DNA of 64,000 bases from Nitrosospira multiformis (lineage in GTDB: Bacteria > Pseudomonadota > Gammaproteobacteria > Burkholderiales > Nitrosomonadaceae): contig JAFKJB010000006.1 in NCBI GenBank assembly GCA_017306155.1, positions 62,001 through 126,000 of the forward strand, given 5' to 3'. The notes under the pieces were generated by a model that saw only the letters and a list, made by a program, of their open reading frames with translations, had not been told where the DNA came from and did no database searches. The position numbers were made by a program, and so were the translations under genes. This document shows, piece after piece, positions 8,484-17,013 of this stretch. Position 1 is the first letter of the stretch. The number at the start of each line of letters is the position of its first letter.

Positions 8484-9518
8484 ATGAAGAAAATTACCTT
8501 TCCCCTGAAACTGCGGATGCAAGGTCCCGCTATTGCCGATTTGCATGCTGCGTTGCAGCGTTTCCTCGATCAACGCGTCATTCTACGGAGTGATGATGCC
8601 GCCCGGCAGAAATACTCCGTTGCACTTGAGTGGGTACAGGTTAGACTGGCGTACGACACGAATACGCATGACCTGGTGAGCATTTTCCAGGAGGAACAGG
8701 GCCTGGAGGCTAGCGGTGTAGTAGATGAACTCACGGCCAACGTGATGAATCGTTGGCTGGATGAATTGGAAGAAGCGGGGGAGGGGAAGACCTTATATAC
8801 GGTAAAAGGTACCGTACGCTTTTTTGATGGTTTTCCCGCCGGCGGAATTATCGTGTCTGCCTTTGACCGCGATTTACGTAGTGAACAGGTATTGGGGCAA
8901 AGCCAGACCAACAGGCAAGGCAACTACCAAATCCAGTACTCAGAAAGTCAATTTGGTCGTGCTGAACAACGTAATGCAGATTTGGTCGTCAAGGCCCTCG
9001 CGATGGACGGGTCGCTGCTGGCCGCTTCTCCCATCCTGTTCAATGCACCGCTTACTGCCGAGGTGAACCTGATCATCCCCCTGGAGGCAGCCCAATTGCC
9101 GACGCTATTCGACAGAATTCAGTATATGCTCAAACCATTGCTTTCGGATTTGCCGGTCGAGGAATTGGAAGAAGACGAGAAGCATCAGGATATCAGCTTC
9201 CTTTTTGGAGAAACAGGCTTTAAGAAAAAAGATCTTGCCCGCTTCGCTCTGGGGCACAAATTGTCGCAGCGCGAGCGAAACCTGCCGCCAGAATTCTGGT
9301 TTGCTTTGTTAGGCAGCTCCATTTACGAGTTTCCCGAAGGGAAAAGTCTCGCGGAACAATTAGCAACGCTTCTGGATGTGCTGCCGTCGCTCGATGTCGC
9401 CGCGGTACGCGTAGCGCTCATCCACAGTTTCAAGCACAAGGAGATAGCGGACGACTTTCGCCAGAACGTTGACAACTGGATAGAAATGTTTTTGCAATTC
9501 ATGCCGAGTAAATCCTGA
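8484..9518 (+). CDS. Tc-toxin A N-terminal-like protein (PG-binding, transthyretin-like)
   Basis: The protein has 344 residues and no signal peptide. Residues 1-100 look like a peptidoglycan-binding-type helical domain ('LVSIFQEEQGLEASGVVDE'). Residues about 105-200 are a transthyretin/carboxypeptidase-regulatory-like beta domain containing 'VSAFDRDLRSEQVLGQSQTN'. Residues 205-344 are helical, with 'HQDISFLFGETGF' and 'LPPEFWFALLG'. This order and these phrases match what I recall of the extreme N-terminus of large Tc toxin A-like/neuraminidase-like proteins of soil bacteria, whose remaining 1000-2000 residues are missing here. The next gene is a diverged paralogue. A role in secretion or contractile-like injection would be a guess; the domain reading is firmer than any function. 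Confidence 0.6.
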   Translation: MKKITFPLKLRMQGPAIADLHAALQRFLDQRVILRSDDAARQKYSVALEWVQVRLAYDTNTHDLVSIFQEEQGLEASGVVDELTANVMNRWLDELEEAGEGKTLYTVKGTVRFFDGFPAGGIIVSAFDRDLRSEQVLGQSQTNRQGNYQIQYSESQFGRAEQRNADLVVKALAMDGSLLAASPILFNAPLTAEVNLIIPLEAAQLPTLFDRIQYMLKPLLSDLPVEELEEDEKHQDISFLFGETGFKKKDLARFALGHKLSQRERNLPPEFWFALLGSSIYEFPEGKSLAEQLATLLDVLPSLDVAAVRVALIHSFKHKEIADDFRQNVDNWIEMFLQFMPSKS

Positions 9519-9728
9519 GCGGACAAAGTCCCTTTTTAATAACATAACTTGTAATACGTGTCGTACAAGATGATTTCTGAGGATATTTTTCGGTTATATT
9601 TAATTGGAGGAGAAAAAAGTATCCTTAATTTCTCATACTTATCAGTTATGCTAACGAATACAGTGACAGGTCACCTTCTCTAATACGGGCAATATGAGCC
9701 GACTGTTGCGCTTGCTGAAACAACTACG

Positions 9729-9768
9729 ACGCCACCTGGAATTCTAGGGCATAAATTCCAGGTGGCGT
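9729..9768. promoter_or_regulatory. 15-bp perfect inverted repeat before the second Tc-like gene
   Basis: ACGCCACCTGGAATT (9729-9743), a ten-base loop, and the exact reverse complement (9754-9768). It ends 36 bases before the ATG of the 9805 gene. No T-run follows on either strand, so a role as operator or 5'-leader hairpin is as likely as termination of the 8484 gene. Confidence 0.45.
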
Positions 9769-9804
9769 AACTTCACAATTTATAATTAAAAAAACCAGTT
9801 CACT

Positions 9805-11238
9805 ATGCGCGCTACCATCCAGTTCAGCCAGCCAGACAAGAAACTCGACATTCTACAAAAGCTGTTCAGCTTCGTTAAAGGTTTCAAAAATCTGCGCCAG
9901 CACATTCTGGAGCAGGGTATATTGCTGGAAAAGTTGAATTCAGGCGAAATAGAGAATGTACAGCGGGCGCTTGAAGGCATGAATTACCTGGAGGCCAGGG
10001 TCATAGACAACTCGGTGCGTATTTTCGTCATCGATGGGGAACTTCGCGCGCTGTTCGACCTGATGATGCCTGTTTCACGCAAACAGAATGATTTTTCCCG
10101 AATCTTGTGGGAACGTGGCTTTACGATCGAAGAGCTATCGCAGGATCAGGCGGAAAACCTGGGGAACCACCTTTCGGCTATCGCCATCGTGACTATCGGT
10201 CCGGATGTTCCACGGACCAGGATTTATACTGTTAGCGGTCAGATTTTTCAGGAAGATGGAGCGCCGTTGTGCGCAAGCGGCTTTACCGTTTGCGCATTCG
10301 ATGCTCTCTCTGCGAATGCATTTGTGCGGTGTGGCGCAACAGGCGCGGTTCAGGGTGATGGATTCTATCGTATCGACTATGCCTGGCGTTCGAATGGACG
10401 AAAAGGTCCTGATCTGCTTGTACGGGTACTTGATCCGGAGGGTAGCATTGTAGCTGAAGCAGGGAAGAACCCGGCTGCGATTCAGGAGTTCCTCGATATC
10501 ACAGTTAAAACGCTTTGCATCGTTCAAGGCACAATTCGCCAGGTGAATGGCTTTCCACTTCCTCATCTCCTCGTCCGCGCATTTGATCGGGATCTGCGAT
10601 CAGAGACATTGCTGGGCCAGGCAATCACGGATGCGGAAGGAAGCTATCAGATTACATATGGCACAAACAAGCTCCGGATGAAGGACAAAGCGGATCTGAT
10701 CGTGCGCGTTTTCGAACCGTCCGATAGCGAAGGCAAAGAAGCAGGGGACGAGATCGGATTTTCAGAAATCATATTCAATGCTTCCCTGCGGCAGGTGGTC
10801 GACCTGGAGGTCGAAGCGGGAAAATTCCGGGGGCCCTCCGAGTATGAGCGATATATTGCTGCGCTGAAGCTGCTTATTGAGGGTGAGCCTGTTCATCGAT
10901 TGACCGATGAGGATTTAAGTTTCCTTGGAGGTAAAACAGGCATTCCGCTGGAGCACCTGAATTACCTTCGGCTGGATGATCAATGGTGTTTTCATTACGC
11001 CGTGGAGCCGGCTGTGATCTATAGCCTGTTACGTCAAGGGCTACCCTCTGACCCGCACCCCCTGTCGACTGAAAAACCAGCCTGTCTGCAAGAGGCACTC
11101 CAGGCTTCGCTAGCACAAAACATCGCGCCAGCGGCTCTTGCGGATAAAGTTGATCAGGTTATAAAACCACTTCTTTCCCTTGCTGATTCGATGGCCTCTG
11201 ATTCAATGGTCTTTGAGCTTGAAAGAAAGGCAAAGTAA
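9805..11238 (+). CDS. Tc-toxin A N-terminal-like protein with two transthyretin-like domains
   Basis: The protein has 477 residues and no signal peptide, and is a paralogue of the 8484 product. Residues 1-125 form a helical region; residues about 133-230 and 238-345 are two transthyretin-like domains. The second carries 'VRAFDRDLRSETLLGQAITD', nearly the same as the motif in its neighbour. The C-terminal part has 'LTDEDLSFLGGKTGI' in the place of 'HQDISFLFGETGF'. It stops where Tc-A-like proteins would continue into their main toxin body. The two genes are 286 bases apart with a strong inverted repeat between them, and share an upstream motif, which fits tandem duplication followed by divergence. 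Function unknown. Confidence 0.58.
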   Translation: MRATIQFSQPDKKLDILQKLFSFVKGFKNLRQHILEQGILLEKLNSGEIENVQRALEGMNYLEARVIDNSVRIFVIDGELRALFDLMMPVSRKQNDFSRILWERGFTIEELSQDQAENLGNHLSAIAIVTIGPDVPRTRIYTVSGQIFQEDGAPLCASGFTVCAFDALSANAFVRCGATGAVQGDGFYRIDYAWRSNGRKGPDLLVRVLDPEGSIVAEAGKNPAAIQEFLDITVKTLCIVQGTIRQVNGFPLPHLLVRAFDRDLRSETLLGQAITDAEGSYQITYGTNKLRMKDKADLIVRVFEPSDSEGKEAGDEIGFSEIIFNASLRQVVDLEVEAGKFRGPSEYERYIAALKLLIEGEPVHRLTDEDLSFLGGKTGIPLEHLNYLRLDDQWCFHYAVEPAVIYSLLRQGLPSDPHPLSTEKPACLQEALQASLAQNIAPAALADKVDQVIKPLLSLADSMASDSMVFELERKAK

Positions 11239-11425
11239 GTACTCTCATAAATAGCTGCTGTTTAGCCGGATTCCATCCTCGTCGGAGTTATATACGGGCT
11301 CCAGAGGTTCCTTCTCCAGCATTTTCGCAGCCAGCGTCTATAGTTATATTGTCGATATAAGGATAGCCGGATATCTGCTTCAGCGGAATCTGCTTGCAAA
11401 AAGCTGTGTAAAAAGGCTGTGTGCC

Positions 11426-11590
11426 ATGACCCTTCGTGTTCGCACCAAACGGATTTTGTCTGCCTCATTTATGATATTAGGCGGAATACTGATGTTCTTC
11501 GCGCCGGAAGATATCTGGATCGGCGCACTTCTCTTCATCCTGGGTCTCGGCATCGAAATCGCGGGACTCATGCTCGGACACAAAAAATAA
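11426..11590 (+). CDS. Small two-helix membrane protein (54 aa)
   Basis: ATG 11426 to TAA 11590 encodes 54 residues: a basic start 'MTLRVRTKR', a hydrophobic segment 'ILSASFMILGGILMFF', a short turn 'APEDIW', and a second segment 'IGALLFILGLGIEIAGLMLG' ending in 'HKK'. The positive-inside pattern suggests both ends face the cytoplasm. The ribosome-binding site is weak. It is followed after 55 bases by a strong hairpin (11646-11675). The hydrophobic design and the terminator argue for a real gene, but I do not recognise a family. Confidence 0.55.
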   Translation: MTLRVRTKRILSASFMILGGILMFFAPEDIWIGALLFILGLGIEIAGLMLGHKK

Positions 11591-11642
11591 CAAGCGGAGT
11601 ACGAATTATTGCTGTCCAAGATAGATCAGGTTCGTGGGCATA

Positions 11643-11675
11643 AAAAAACCCGAAGACGTTATCGACTTCGGGTTT
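11643..11675. terminator. Bidirectional rho-independent terminator
   Basis: AAACCCGAAG (11646-11655) pairs with CTTCGGGTTT (11666-11675) around a ten-base loop. An A-run at 11642-11648 gives a U-tract for minus-strand transcripts, so it best fits termination of the TIGR03118 gene (stop at 11791), and it can also end the small gene at 11426-11590. Confidence 0.75.
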
Positions 11676-11776
11676 AAAGTTTCCACTTACAAAGGAGGGA
11701 TCACTTGTCCAACGCCTTATATGATAAAACTGTTACAAATAAAGTCAAGAATAAAGTACATTGAATTAAGACGCGG

Positions 11777-11856
11777 TGATTCTCCATTCATCAAAACTTC
11801 ATAATTGAGGCGCCGTGATTCCTCCATTCATTAAAATTCCATATCAGGGTGCGGCG
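11777..11856. repeat. Imperfect ~39-bp tandem duplication at a gene 3' end
   Basis: The stretch starting at 11777 (TGATTCTCCATTCATCAAAA) recurs at 11816 with a one-base insertion and several substitutions. The duplication covers the last codons and the stop of the TIGR03118 gene. Confidence 0.55.
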
Positions 11857-12978
11857 CCTGATCAGCAGCATCAACGTGCCCAGTCCCGCCAGCATCATTG
11901 CGTGAACGGAAGGCTCGGGGACAGGTGTGAGGACGCCAAACAAACCGTGGGCTTCCTCATTGGGCCCCGCCGTGAAGTACAGCAGATGACTGCTGCCCGC
12001 CATGGTATCGTTCCCGGGTGAAAGGGCCCACAAACCGTCAATCACTATGGGATGACTGTTGGCATCGAGCACCTGGCCGAGAAAAGCATGCGTATTGGCG
12101 TCATAAATATTGATATGGCCATCACCGAAATTTCCTACCAGCAGATCACCGGCAGCAGAACCAAACGAAGAAGGCGCTACAGCCAAGCCCCACGGTGCAT
12201 TCAAGGTTCCGCCGGATGCAACCCGCGCAACGAAATCACCGTTCAGAGTGTATTGGTCGACAAAACCCTGCCCTGCCCCGGCCACATCGTCATCCTTGCT
12301 TGCATTCTGCAGGGCATAGGTCACATATAGCGATCCGTCGAGATTCTGGACGTTGAAAGGAGCATATCCACTGGGAAGGCCGGGATCGGTAAACGAACCG
12401 GACAGTGAGGGCGTCCCCGCATCTCCCTTGTGAACATCCACCGTCCCCGCTTTGAAGTTGGCCGCGTAAAGATAATCGTGCCCCCCGATGTTGCCGAGAG
12501 CGGCACCCTTATAAACGTTGCTCGCAGATGCCGACACCAGTTTCTCTGCCGGTATCAAACCCGTCGTACCCAGGGCGGGACGCCAGCCTGAAACTGTCCC
12601 ATCTTCGCTTACAAACAGAAAGCGATTGCCCCCGAATGATGATGTACTGTTGAATACCTGCCCCGTCACGTTACTCTCGCCCGGGATGGAAACTGTCAAG
12701 GGCCGTTGGACAGTTGCCTGTGTTGCTGGACTCACACCATACAAATGGATTGTTCCGCCACCATTCGAAGAGACCCAGAAGGGCCCGCCAGGAGCATAGG
12801 ACATTCCCCACGCGTTCTTGAGACCAGTGTCGGTAATCTGTGCGGCATGAGCGAGCTGATCATCGGTCACAAGATTGGTGGGTGTGAAGGTAACCGCCCA
12901 GGCAGGAATGGTCAGCAGGGATGCCATGACGCCTGCTGTTGCTGTAAGTGAAGGCAAACAGGATCGAATCTGTCGCAT
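11791..12978 (-). CDS. TIGR03118 family protein with PEP-CTERM signal
   Basis: The protein has 395 residues. Residues 1-28 are a signal peptide ending 'IPAWAVTF'. The body matches the TIGR03118 family, a predicted beta-propeller ('LVTDDQLAHAAQITDTGLKN', 'NAWGMSYAPGGPFWVS', 'APWGLAVAPSSFG'). Near residue 352 comes the sorting signal 'VPEPSVHAMMLAGLGTLMLL' followed by 'IRRR', which exosortase systems cleave on the way to the cell surface or matrix. PEP-CTERM proteins normally end right after the basic cluster; here 19 more residues follow, encoded by an imperfect tandem duplication, and the tail may come from a one-base shift there. AGGGGGA precedes the ATG at 12978. No exosortase gene is in the window. 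Confidence 0.85.
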   Translation of the reverse strand: MRQIRSCLPSLTATAGVMASLLTIPAWAVTFTPTNLVTDDQLAHAAQITDTGLKNAWGMSYAPGGPFWVSSNGGGTIHLYGVSPATQATVQRPLTVSIPGESNVTGQVFNSTSSFGGNRFLFVSEDGTVSGWRPALGTTGLIPAEKLVSASASNVYKGAALGNIGGHDYLYAANFKAGTVDVHKGDAGTPSLSGSFTDPGLPSGYAPFNVQNLDGSLYVTYALQNASKDDDVAGAGQGFVDQYTLNGDFVARVASGGTLNAPWGLAVAPSSFGSAAGDLLVGNFGDGHINIYDANTHAFLGQVLDANSHPIVIDGLWALSPGNDTMAGSSHLLYFTAGPNEEAHGLFGVLTPVPEPSVHAMMLAGLGTLMLLIRRRTLIWNFNEWRNHGASIMKF

Positions 12979-13645
12979 GATATTTCCCCCTAAAATATTT
13001 AATAAGAAAGAATTTCAGTGCTGTACGGTCAGTTTCTACCCTCTTTTTCCCTTATCTGTCTCCTGTTCCCTTTTCCGAACAGAAGTGGCGCGGCAGGTGG
13101 ACATAACAACAATATGAACTCACCACCACAGATCCATCATTTTTTGGGCTCGATTGGATTTAACACAAATTATGTGATGGAATTGTTTCCATTACAAAAA
13201 AAAGAATTCGTTAAATTGCAGTGTAGATAATTTTTTATAGAACATCCACTTTCTGCTTGCTTAACCGGAAAACAATCGGTGAGTTGCGGGGCATGCCACT
13301 AAAACTTGATAAACCGTCAGCCCACCTGTGACAGCAATTGAAAAAATCCCTGCCTGAAAAGTGAGATCAAGCAAAGGGAAGGGAAAGGAAAGGAAGGGAA
13401 GGGAAGGGAAGGGAAGGGGGAAAGGAAGAAGTAAGGAGAGCAATGATTTTCACGATACACTGTTTTTTAATTACCGGAGATGGTAGTGTCCGTCTTTGTG
13501 TGCAAAAAGCTTTTTTAGTAAGAGGAGGTCATGGTATGAGGTTGATTGATAGAATCACCTTTGATCTTGAGAGATATACCCCGACTGACAGGAAGCATAA
13601 GACCGAAGTAAGGTAAGGTTTTGGAAAGGCTGAAAGGAGTAGAGC
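12979..13645. other. Long intergenic region with polypurine tract
   Basis: No gene is supported in these 667 bases. They hold the upstream region of the TIGR03118 gene, an A/T-rich stretch around 13140-13240, a polypurine tract (13373-13440, listed separately), and the upstream region of the DUF1269 gene at 13646. Confidence 0.6.
13373..13440 (+). repeat. Polypurine GGGAA tandem tract, potential G-quadruplex
   Basis: About 68 bases are almost pure A/G on the plus strand, built from GGGAA/GGAAA units. The core has five runs of three or more G separated by AA, which meets the usual G-quadruplex pattern and also favours triplex formation. It lies 200-270 bases upstream of the DUF1269 gene. Confidence 0.75.
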
Positions 13646-14170
13646 ATGTCCGATCTGGTGGTAATAGGATTTGAAAACACGCAAAAGGCTGAGGAAGTTT
13701 TATGGAGATTCAGGGCCTTGAGAAGCCGGGATTTATTGGATCTTGATGATGCCGTGGTTGTGGTTCGGGACGAAAAGGGTGAGGTCAACCTCAAACAGAG
13801 CATCAACCTGACCCATTATGATGCATCCGCGGGTCTGCTTTCAGGGGGATTGCTCGGGACAATGGTTGGGCTTGTATTTCTCAATCCCGCAGCCGGATTT
13901 TTGATTGGCGGGATGATCGGTGCAGGTGCGGGCGCCTTGTCCGGCTCTCTTTCCGATTACGGGATCCCCGATGATTTCATAAGATCGCTAGCCGAAACAA
14001 TTCCTGTCAACTCATCGGCGCTTTTTATTCTCGCTCGCAAAGCACAACCGGAAAAGATCCTGGCGGAACTCTCGGATGTTAAAGGTAAGGTCCTCAGGAC
14101 AACACTGTCTCATGACCAGGAAAAAAGACTGCGGGAAGCACTTGCGGGCCCGACGACCGGAGGCGGGTAG
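13646..14170 (+). CDS. DUF1269 membrane protein (copy 1)
   Basis: The protein has 174 residues. The N-terminal half 'LVVIGFENTQKAEEVLWRFR' plus 'DLDDAVVVVRDEKGEVNLKQS' is characteristic of DUF1269. The central glycine-rich hydrophobic part ('SGGLLGTMVGLVFLNPAAGF', 'GGMIGAGAGALSGSLSDYG') resembles the glycine-zipper-like hairpin of the family. 'IPVNSSALFILARKAQPEKI' follows. GAAAGGAG lies a few bases before ATG 13646. A close paralogue is at 23144-23680. Function unknown; family members are often stress-linked in proteobacteria, which is not shown here. Confidence 0.85.
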   Translation: MSDLVVIGFENTQKAEEVLWRFRALRSRDLLDLDDAVVVVRDEKGEVNLKQSINLTHYDASAGLLSGGLLGTMVGLVFLNPAAGFLIGGMIGAGAGALSGSLSDYGIPDDFIRSLAETIPVNSSALFILARKAQPEKILAELSDVKGKVLRTTLSHDQEKRLREALAGPTTGGG

Positions 14171-14189
14171 TGAGATGTATGCGCTGACT

Positions 14190-14936
14190 TCACGGTTGTT
14201 CCGTGACGGACTGGGAACTCTCAGAGGGTTCAATTTTCGAGCGTCCCTCGCGCCTTGCCCTGACCTCCTTGGTGTTCAGATCCAGGACACGCGGATCCTT
14301 CGCCGCTGACTCAGCGACAGGCTGCTCCTCAACGCGGGGTTCCGCCTTTGCATGGTTCTCTGTATCCTTATCTTCCATCCCCCTGGCTTTAGCTGGCTTG
14401 TTCCCGCTGGATCTCGCCTTAGCACTGCCGGCATCCCGGGCACTCTCTCCCCGGCTCCTTGCGGGCCTATCATACTTTGCCTTCAGGTCGTTGCTGATCG
14501 CAGCATAATTGCGATATTCGTTCTGCATCTGTGATTGCAGTTGCAGATATTGAACGCTATAAGCCACGCGCGCGCTTTCCAGCTGCTGTAGCCGGATTTC
14601 CAGTTGGCGCCTGTTGTGAGAATTGTCCTTCGTTTCGACAGTTTTTGCTGCCAAAGATACTTCCTGGATTTTTTGATTCAACAGCTTGAACAGATGCGCC
14701 ATGTTATTGGCAGCAGCACTATAGCGCCGGTGGTGCAGTTGCATCTTCTGGAATTCCGTCAAAGGCGGCTCCAGCGGACGGGAAACAGACTCACCCGTAT
14801 CAGCTATTGTCTTATCCTGCCGATTCCGTTCCGCCTGCTGGGCAGCGGCGCTGGAAACGCTGAAAATCGAGGTGCTGAACACCAGTGCAAATAAAACCGC
14901 CCGGCGTGCGAATACGCTTCCAATATCGTCAGTCAT
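14190..14936 (-). CDS. Secreted coiled-coil protein with charged C-terminal tail
   Basis: From ATG 14936 the protein has 248 residues. This start is preferred over an upstream in-frame start at 15083 because CAGGAG stands just before it and the protein then opens with a signal peptide ('RRAVLFALVFSTSIFSVSSA', cut near AAA-QQ). Residues about 60-150 are heptad-like with many Gln and Leu ('NRRQLEIRLQQLESARVAYS'), predicting a coiled coil. Residues about 155-248 are low-complexity, rich in Lys, Arg, Ala and Glu, and probably disordered. It is convergent with the DUF1269 gene, 19 bases apart. No family recognised; a periplasmic or surface structural role is a guess. Confidence 0.65.
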   Translation of the reverse strand: MTDDIGSVFARRAVLFALVFSTSIFSVSSAAAQQAERNRQDKTIADTGESVSRPLEPPLTEFQKMQLHHRRYSAAANNMAHLFKLLNQKIQEVSLAAKTVETKDNSHNRRQLEIRLQQLESARVAYSVQYLQLQSQMQNEYRNYAAISNDLKAKYDRPARSRGESARDAGSAKARSSGNKPAKARGMEDKDTENHAKAEPRVEEQPVAESAAKDPRVLDLNTKEVRARREGRSKIEPSESSQSVTEQP

Positions 14937-15184
14937 GATGAACTCCTGATTGCCTTTTGTATCTGCGCCTTTTGTGTGTTTTTGTACGCATTGTGGAACA
15001 GTATAACTGTTTACTTTATCCGGGCTTGCAGCTTCTTTTTCTCCAGCCCGGTTAAGTGGATTTGCAGCTATTACCTTCCACAAGTATAAGTTAAAAGTTA
15101 AACTCGCCTCGAAGCAGAACAGTCCTGCCTGACCGGATAAATAGTATTACCCGTATCGTAATTTTCAGGAATGACATCATACTC

Positions 15185-15802
15185 ATGAGGGGCAAGTTCA
15201 TCACTCTGGAAGGAATCGACGGCGCAGGCAAGACCACGCATCTTCGGTGGCTGGAGCATCTCCTGAAAGAAAAAGGAAATACCGTGATTGTCACACGTGA
15301 ACCCGGAGGCACTCCCTTGGGCGAATCATTGCGCGGCATCCTGCTCGATGGCCGGCAGGTGATGCACGCGGAAACGGAGGCGCTGCTGATGTTCGCCGCC
15401 CGGCGCGAGCACCTGGACAAGGTCATCCTGCCTGCTTTGAGCCGTGGCGACTGGGTAATATCGGACCGCTTCACCGATGCCAGCTTTGCCTATCAGGGCG
15501 GGGGAAGGGGACTGTCCCCGCGGAAATTGAACGAACTCGAACGGTGGGTGCAGGGTGGGTTTCAGCCGGATATTACCCTTTATCTCGATGTGTCTGTCGC
15601 ATCGGGAAGGCAGCGAACCAGCAACATCAGGCAGGCGGACCGGTTTGAAAAAGAACAGGATGAATTTTTCCGGAGAGTGCGAGAGGCATATCTGAAGCGG
15701 GCAAAAAAATTTCCTGAAAGAATACGGGTGATAGACGCCAACCAGCCTCTGGAGGATGTCAGGAGGTCCGTTGAAAAAAGTATTGCAACGATTTGCGTAT
15801 GA
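15185..15802 (+). CDS. tmk: Thymidylate kinase
   Basis: The protein has 205 residues, standard for bacterial Tmk, which phosphorylates dTMP to dTDP with ATP. The P-loop '[10 protein letters not shown]' is at residues 10-19, the '[11 protein letters not shown]' substrate loop follows, then the DR motif '[17 protein letters not shown]', and the LID region '[13 protein letters not shown]'. Its stop overlaps the start of holB by four bases (ATGA), so the two are translationally coupled, the usual tmk-holB arrangement. Confidence 0.97.
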   Translation: MRGKFITLEGIDGAGKTTHLRWLEHLLKEKGNTVIVTREPGGTPLGESLRGILLDGRQVMHAETEALLMFAARREHLDKVILPALSRGDWVISDRFTDASFAYQGGGRGLSPRKLNELERWVQGGFQPDITLYLDVSVASGRQRTSNIRQADRFEKEQDEFFRRVREAYLKRAKKFPERIRVIDANQPLEDVRRSVEKSIATICV

Positions 15803-16911
15803 GCGATATTTACGGATGGCAGAACGAAGTATGGCGGAAACTTGCGGGTCCGCTGGGTCACGCCCTGCTGTTACGAGGCAGAAAGGGCCTGGGCAAGCTT
15901 GCGTTTGCCCGTTACCTGGCGAAGTCCAGACTTTGTGAAAATCCCTCTGTTGAAGGAAAGGCGTGCGAAGTCTGTGCAAGCTGCCACTGGTTTGAGCAAG
16001 GCAGCCACCCGGATTTCTGCCTTGTCGAGCCCGAAGCGATCACGTCCGGCTCGGGAGAGGGAGCCGGTGAGGAGGGTGTGGAACCCGGGGATGAAGCAGA
16101 GGCTCAATCTTTTTCCAAGGCAGTGAATCAGGCCACCGGCAGCGGCAAGTCAGCGAAAAAACCCAGCAGACAGATAAGCATCTCGCAAATACGGGAGCTG
16201 GGCGACTTCGTCAATATTACCAGCCATCAGAACGGCTATAAGATCATCCTGATTCATCCGGCGGAAACCATGAATACGGCTGCTGCCAATGCCCTTCTGA
16301 AGAATCTGGAAGAACCGCCGCTCCAGACGTTGTTCATACTGGTAACGCATCAGGCGCAGTACTTATTGCCGACTCTCCGCAGCCGTTGCCGCCAGATCGC
16401 GATGCCAGTCCCTGATGCGGCCTCCGCAGCACTGTGGTTAAAACAGCAGGGTGTCAAAGCGCCTGAAAGATGCCTGGCCTCGGCTGGCTACGCTCCCCTG
16501 ACCGCCCTGGAATTCGCAAATGAAGATTATCTTGCGCGGCACAGCGCTTTCATCCAGCAAATCAGCGCTCCATCAAGTTTCAACGTGCTTGCGCTGGCGG
16601 AGGAAATGCAGAAATCCGACCTTGTCATGGTGGTCGGCTGGCTGCAAAAATGGTGCTACGATCTGATGAGTTTTCGCATGGCACAGAAGGTCCGTTATCA
16701 TCTGGACATGCTCGCGCAAATAAAATTCCTGGCGTTCCGGCTTGATCCGCATTCAATGGCAGCTTATTTGCGGACCCTGGATAAAACGCAGCAGCTTGCC
16801 CGGCATCCGCTCAATCCGAGGCTATTCCTGGAAGAACTGCTGTTTTCCTATATTGCTGCGCTCCCCGCGTTGTCTGGCAGTCGAAGGGGAAGGGATGACA
16901 AAAGGGGTTAA
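15799..16911 (+). CDS. holB: DNA polymerase III delta-prime subunit
   Basis: The protein has 370 residues from ATG 15799, chosen because it overlaps the tmk stop as ATGA; a TTG two codons upstream is possible. It belongs to the clamp loader of DNA polymerase III. The N-terminal AAA-type fold has a loop '[16 protein letters not shown]'. The zinc module shows 'CEVCASCHW', with another Cys preceding. '[19 protein letters not shown]' and '[11 protein letters not shown]' are typical of delta-prime. A Gly/Glu/Ser-rich linker (residues about 82-118) is longer than usual. In many betaproteobacteria pilZ and tatD follow holB; here a decayed region and a mobile module separate holB from tatD. Confidence 0.93.
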   Translation: MSDIYGWQNEVWRKLAGPLGHALLLRGRKGLGKLAFARYLAKSRLCENPSVEGKACEVCASCHWFEQGSHPDFCLVEPEAITSGSGEGAGEEGVEPGDEAEAQSFSKAVNQATGSGKSAKKPSRQISISQIRELGDFVNITSHQNGYKIILIHPAETMNTAAANALLKNLEEPPLQTLFILVTHQAQYLLPTLRSRCRQIAMPVPDAASAALWLKQQGVKAPERCLASAGYAPLTALEFANEDYLARHSAFIQQISAPSSFNVLALAEEMQKSDLVMVVGWLQKWCYDLMSFRMAQKVRYHLDMLAQIKFLAFRLDPHSMAAYLRTLDKTQQLARHPLNPRLFLEELLFSYIAALPALSGSRRGRDDKRG

Positions 16912-16958
16912 TGGAAGGGAACTGACTATAGCTATTTAGTATGGCTGTTTTAGAAGTG

Positions 16959-17000
16959 ATTCGCATAAGGGACGCTCTTGGATTGTCTCTTATGCGAAAT
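16959..17000. terminator. Hairpin downstream of holB
   Basis: ATTCGCATAAGGGAC (16959-16973) pairs almost fully with GTCTCTTATGCGAAAT (16985-17000), with one mismatch and one bulge around an 11-base loop. There is no long T-run. It lies between the holB stop and the 3' end of the decayed PEP-CTERM gene on the other strand. Confidence 0.5.
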
Positions 17001-17013
17001 ATTGCAATCAGAC

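Noticed and set aside
13261..13443. Minus-strand frame rich in Pro/Leu/Phe over the polypurine tract
   Set aside because: The composition is entirely caused by the GGGAA repeat; not a gene.
15326..15979. 217-codon minus-strand frame opposite tmk-holB
   Set aside because: Both sense genes are clear and essential; the antisense frame has no family features.
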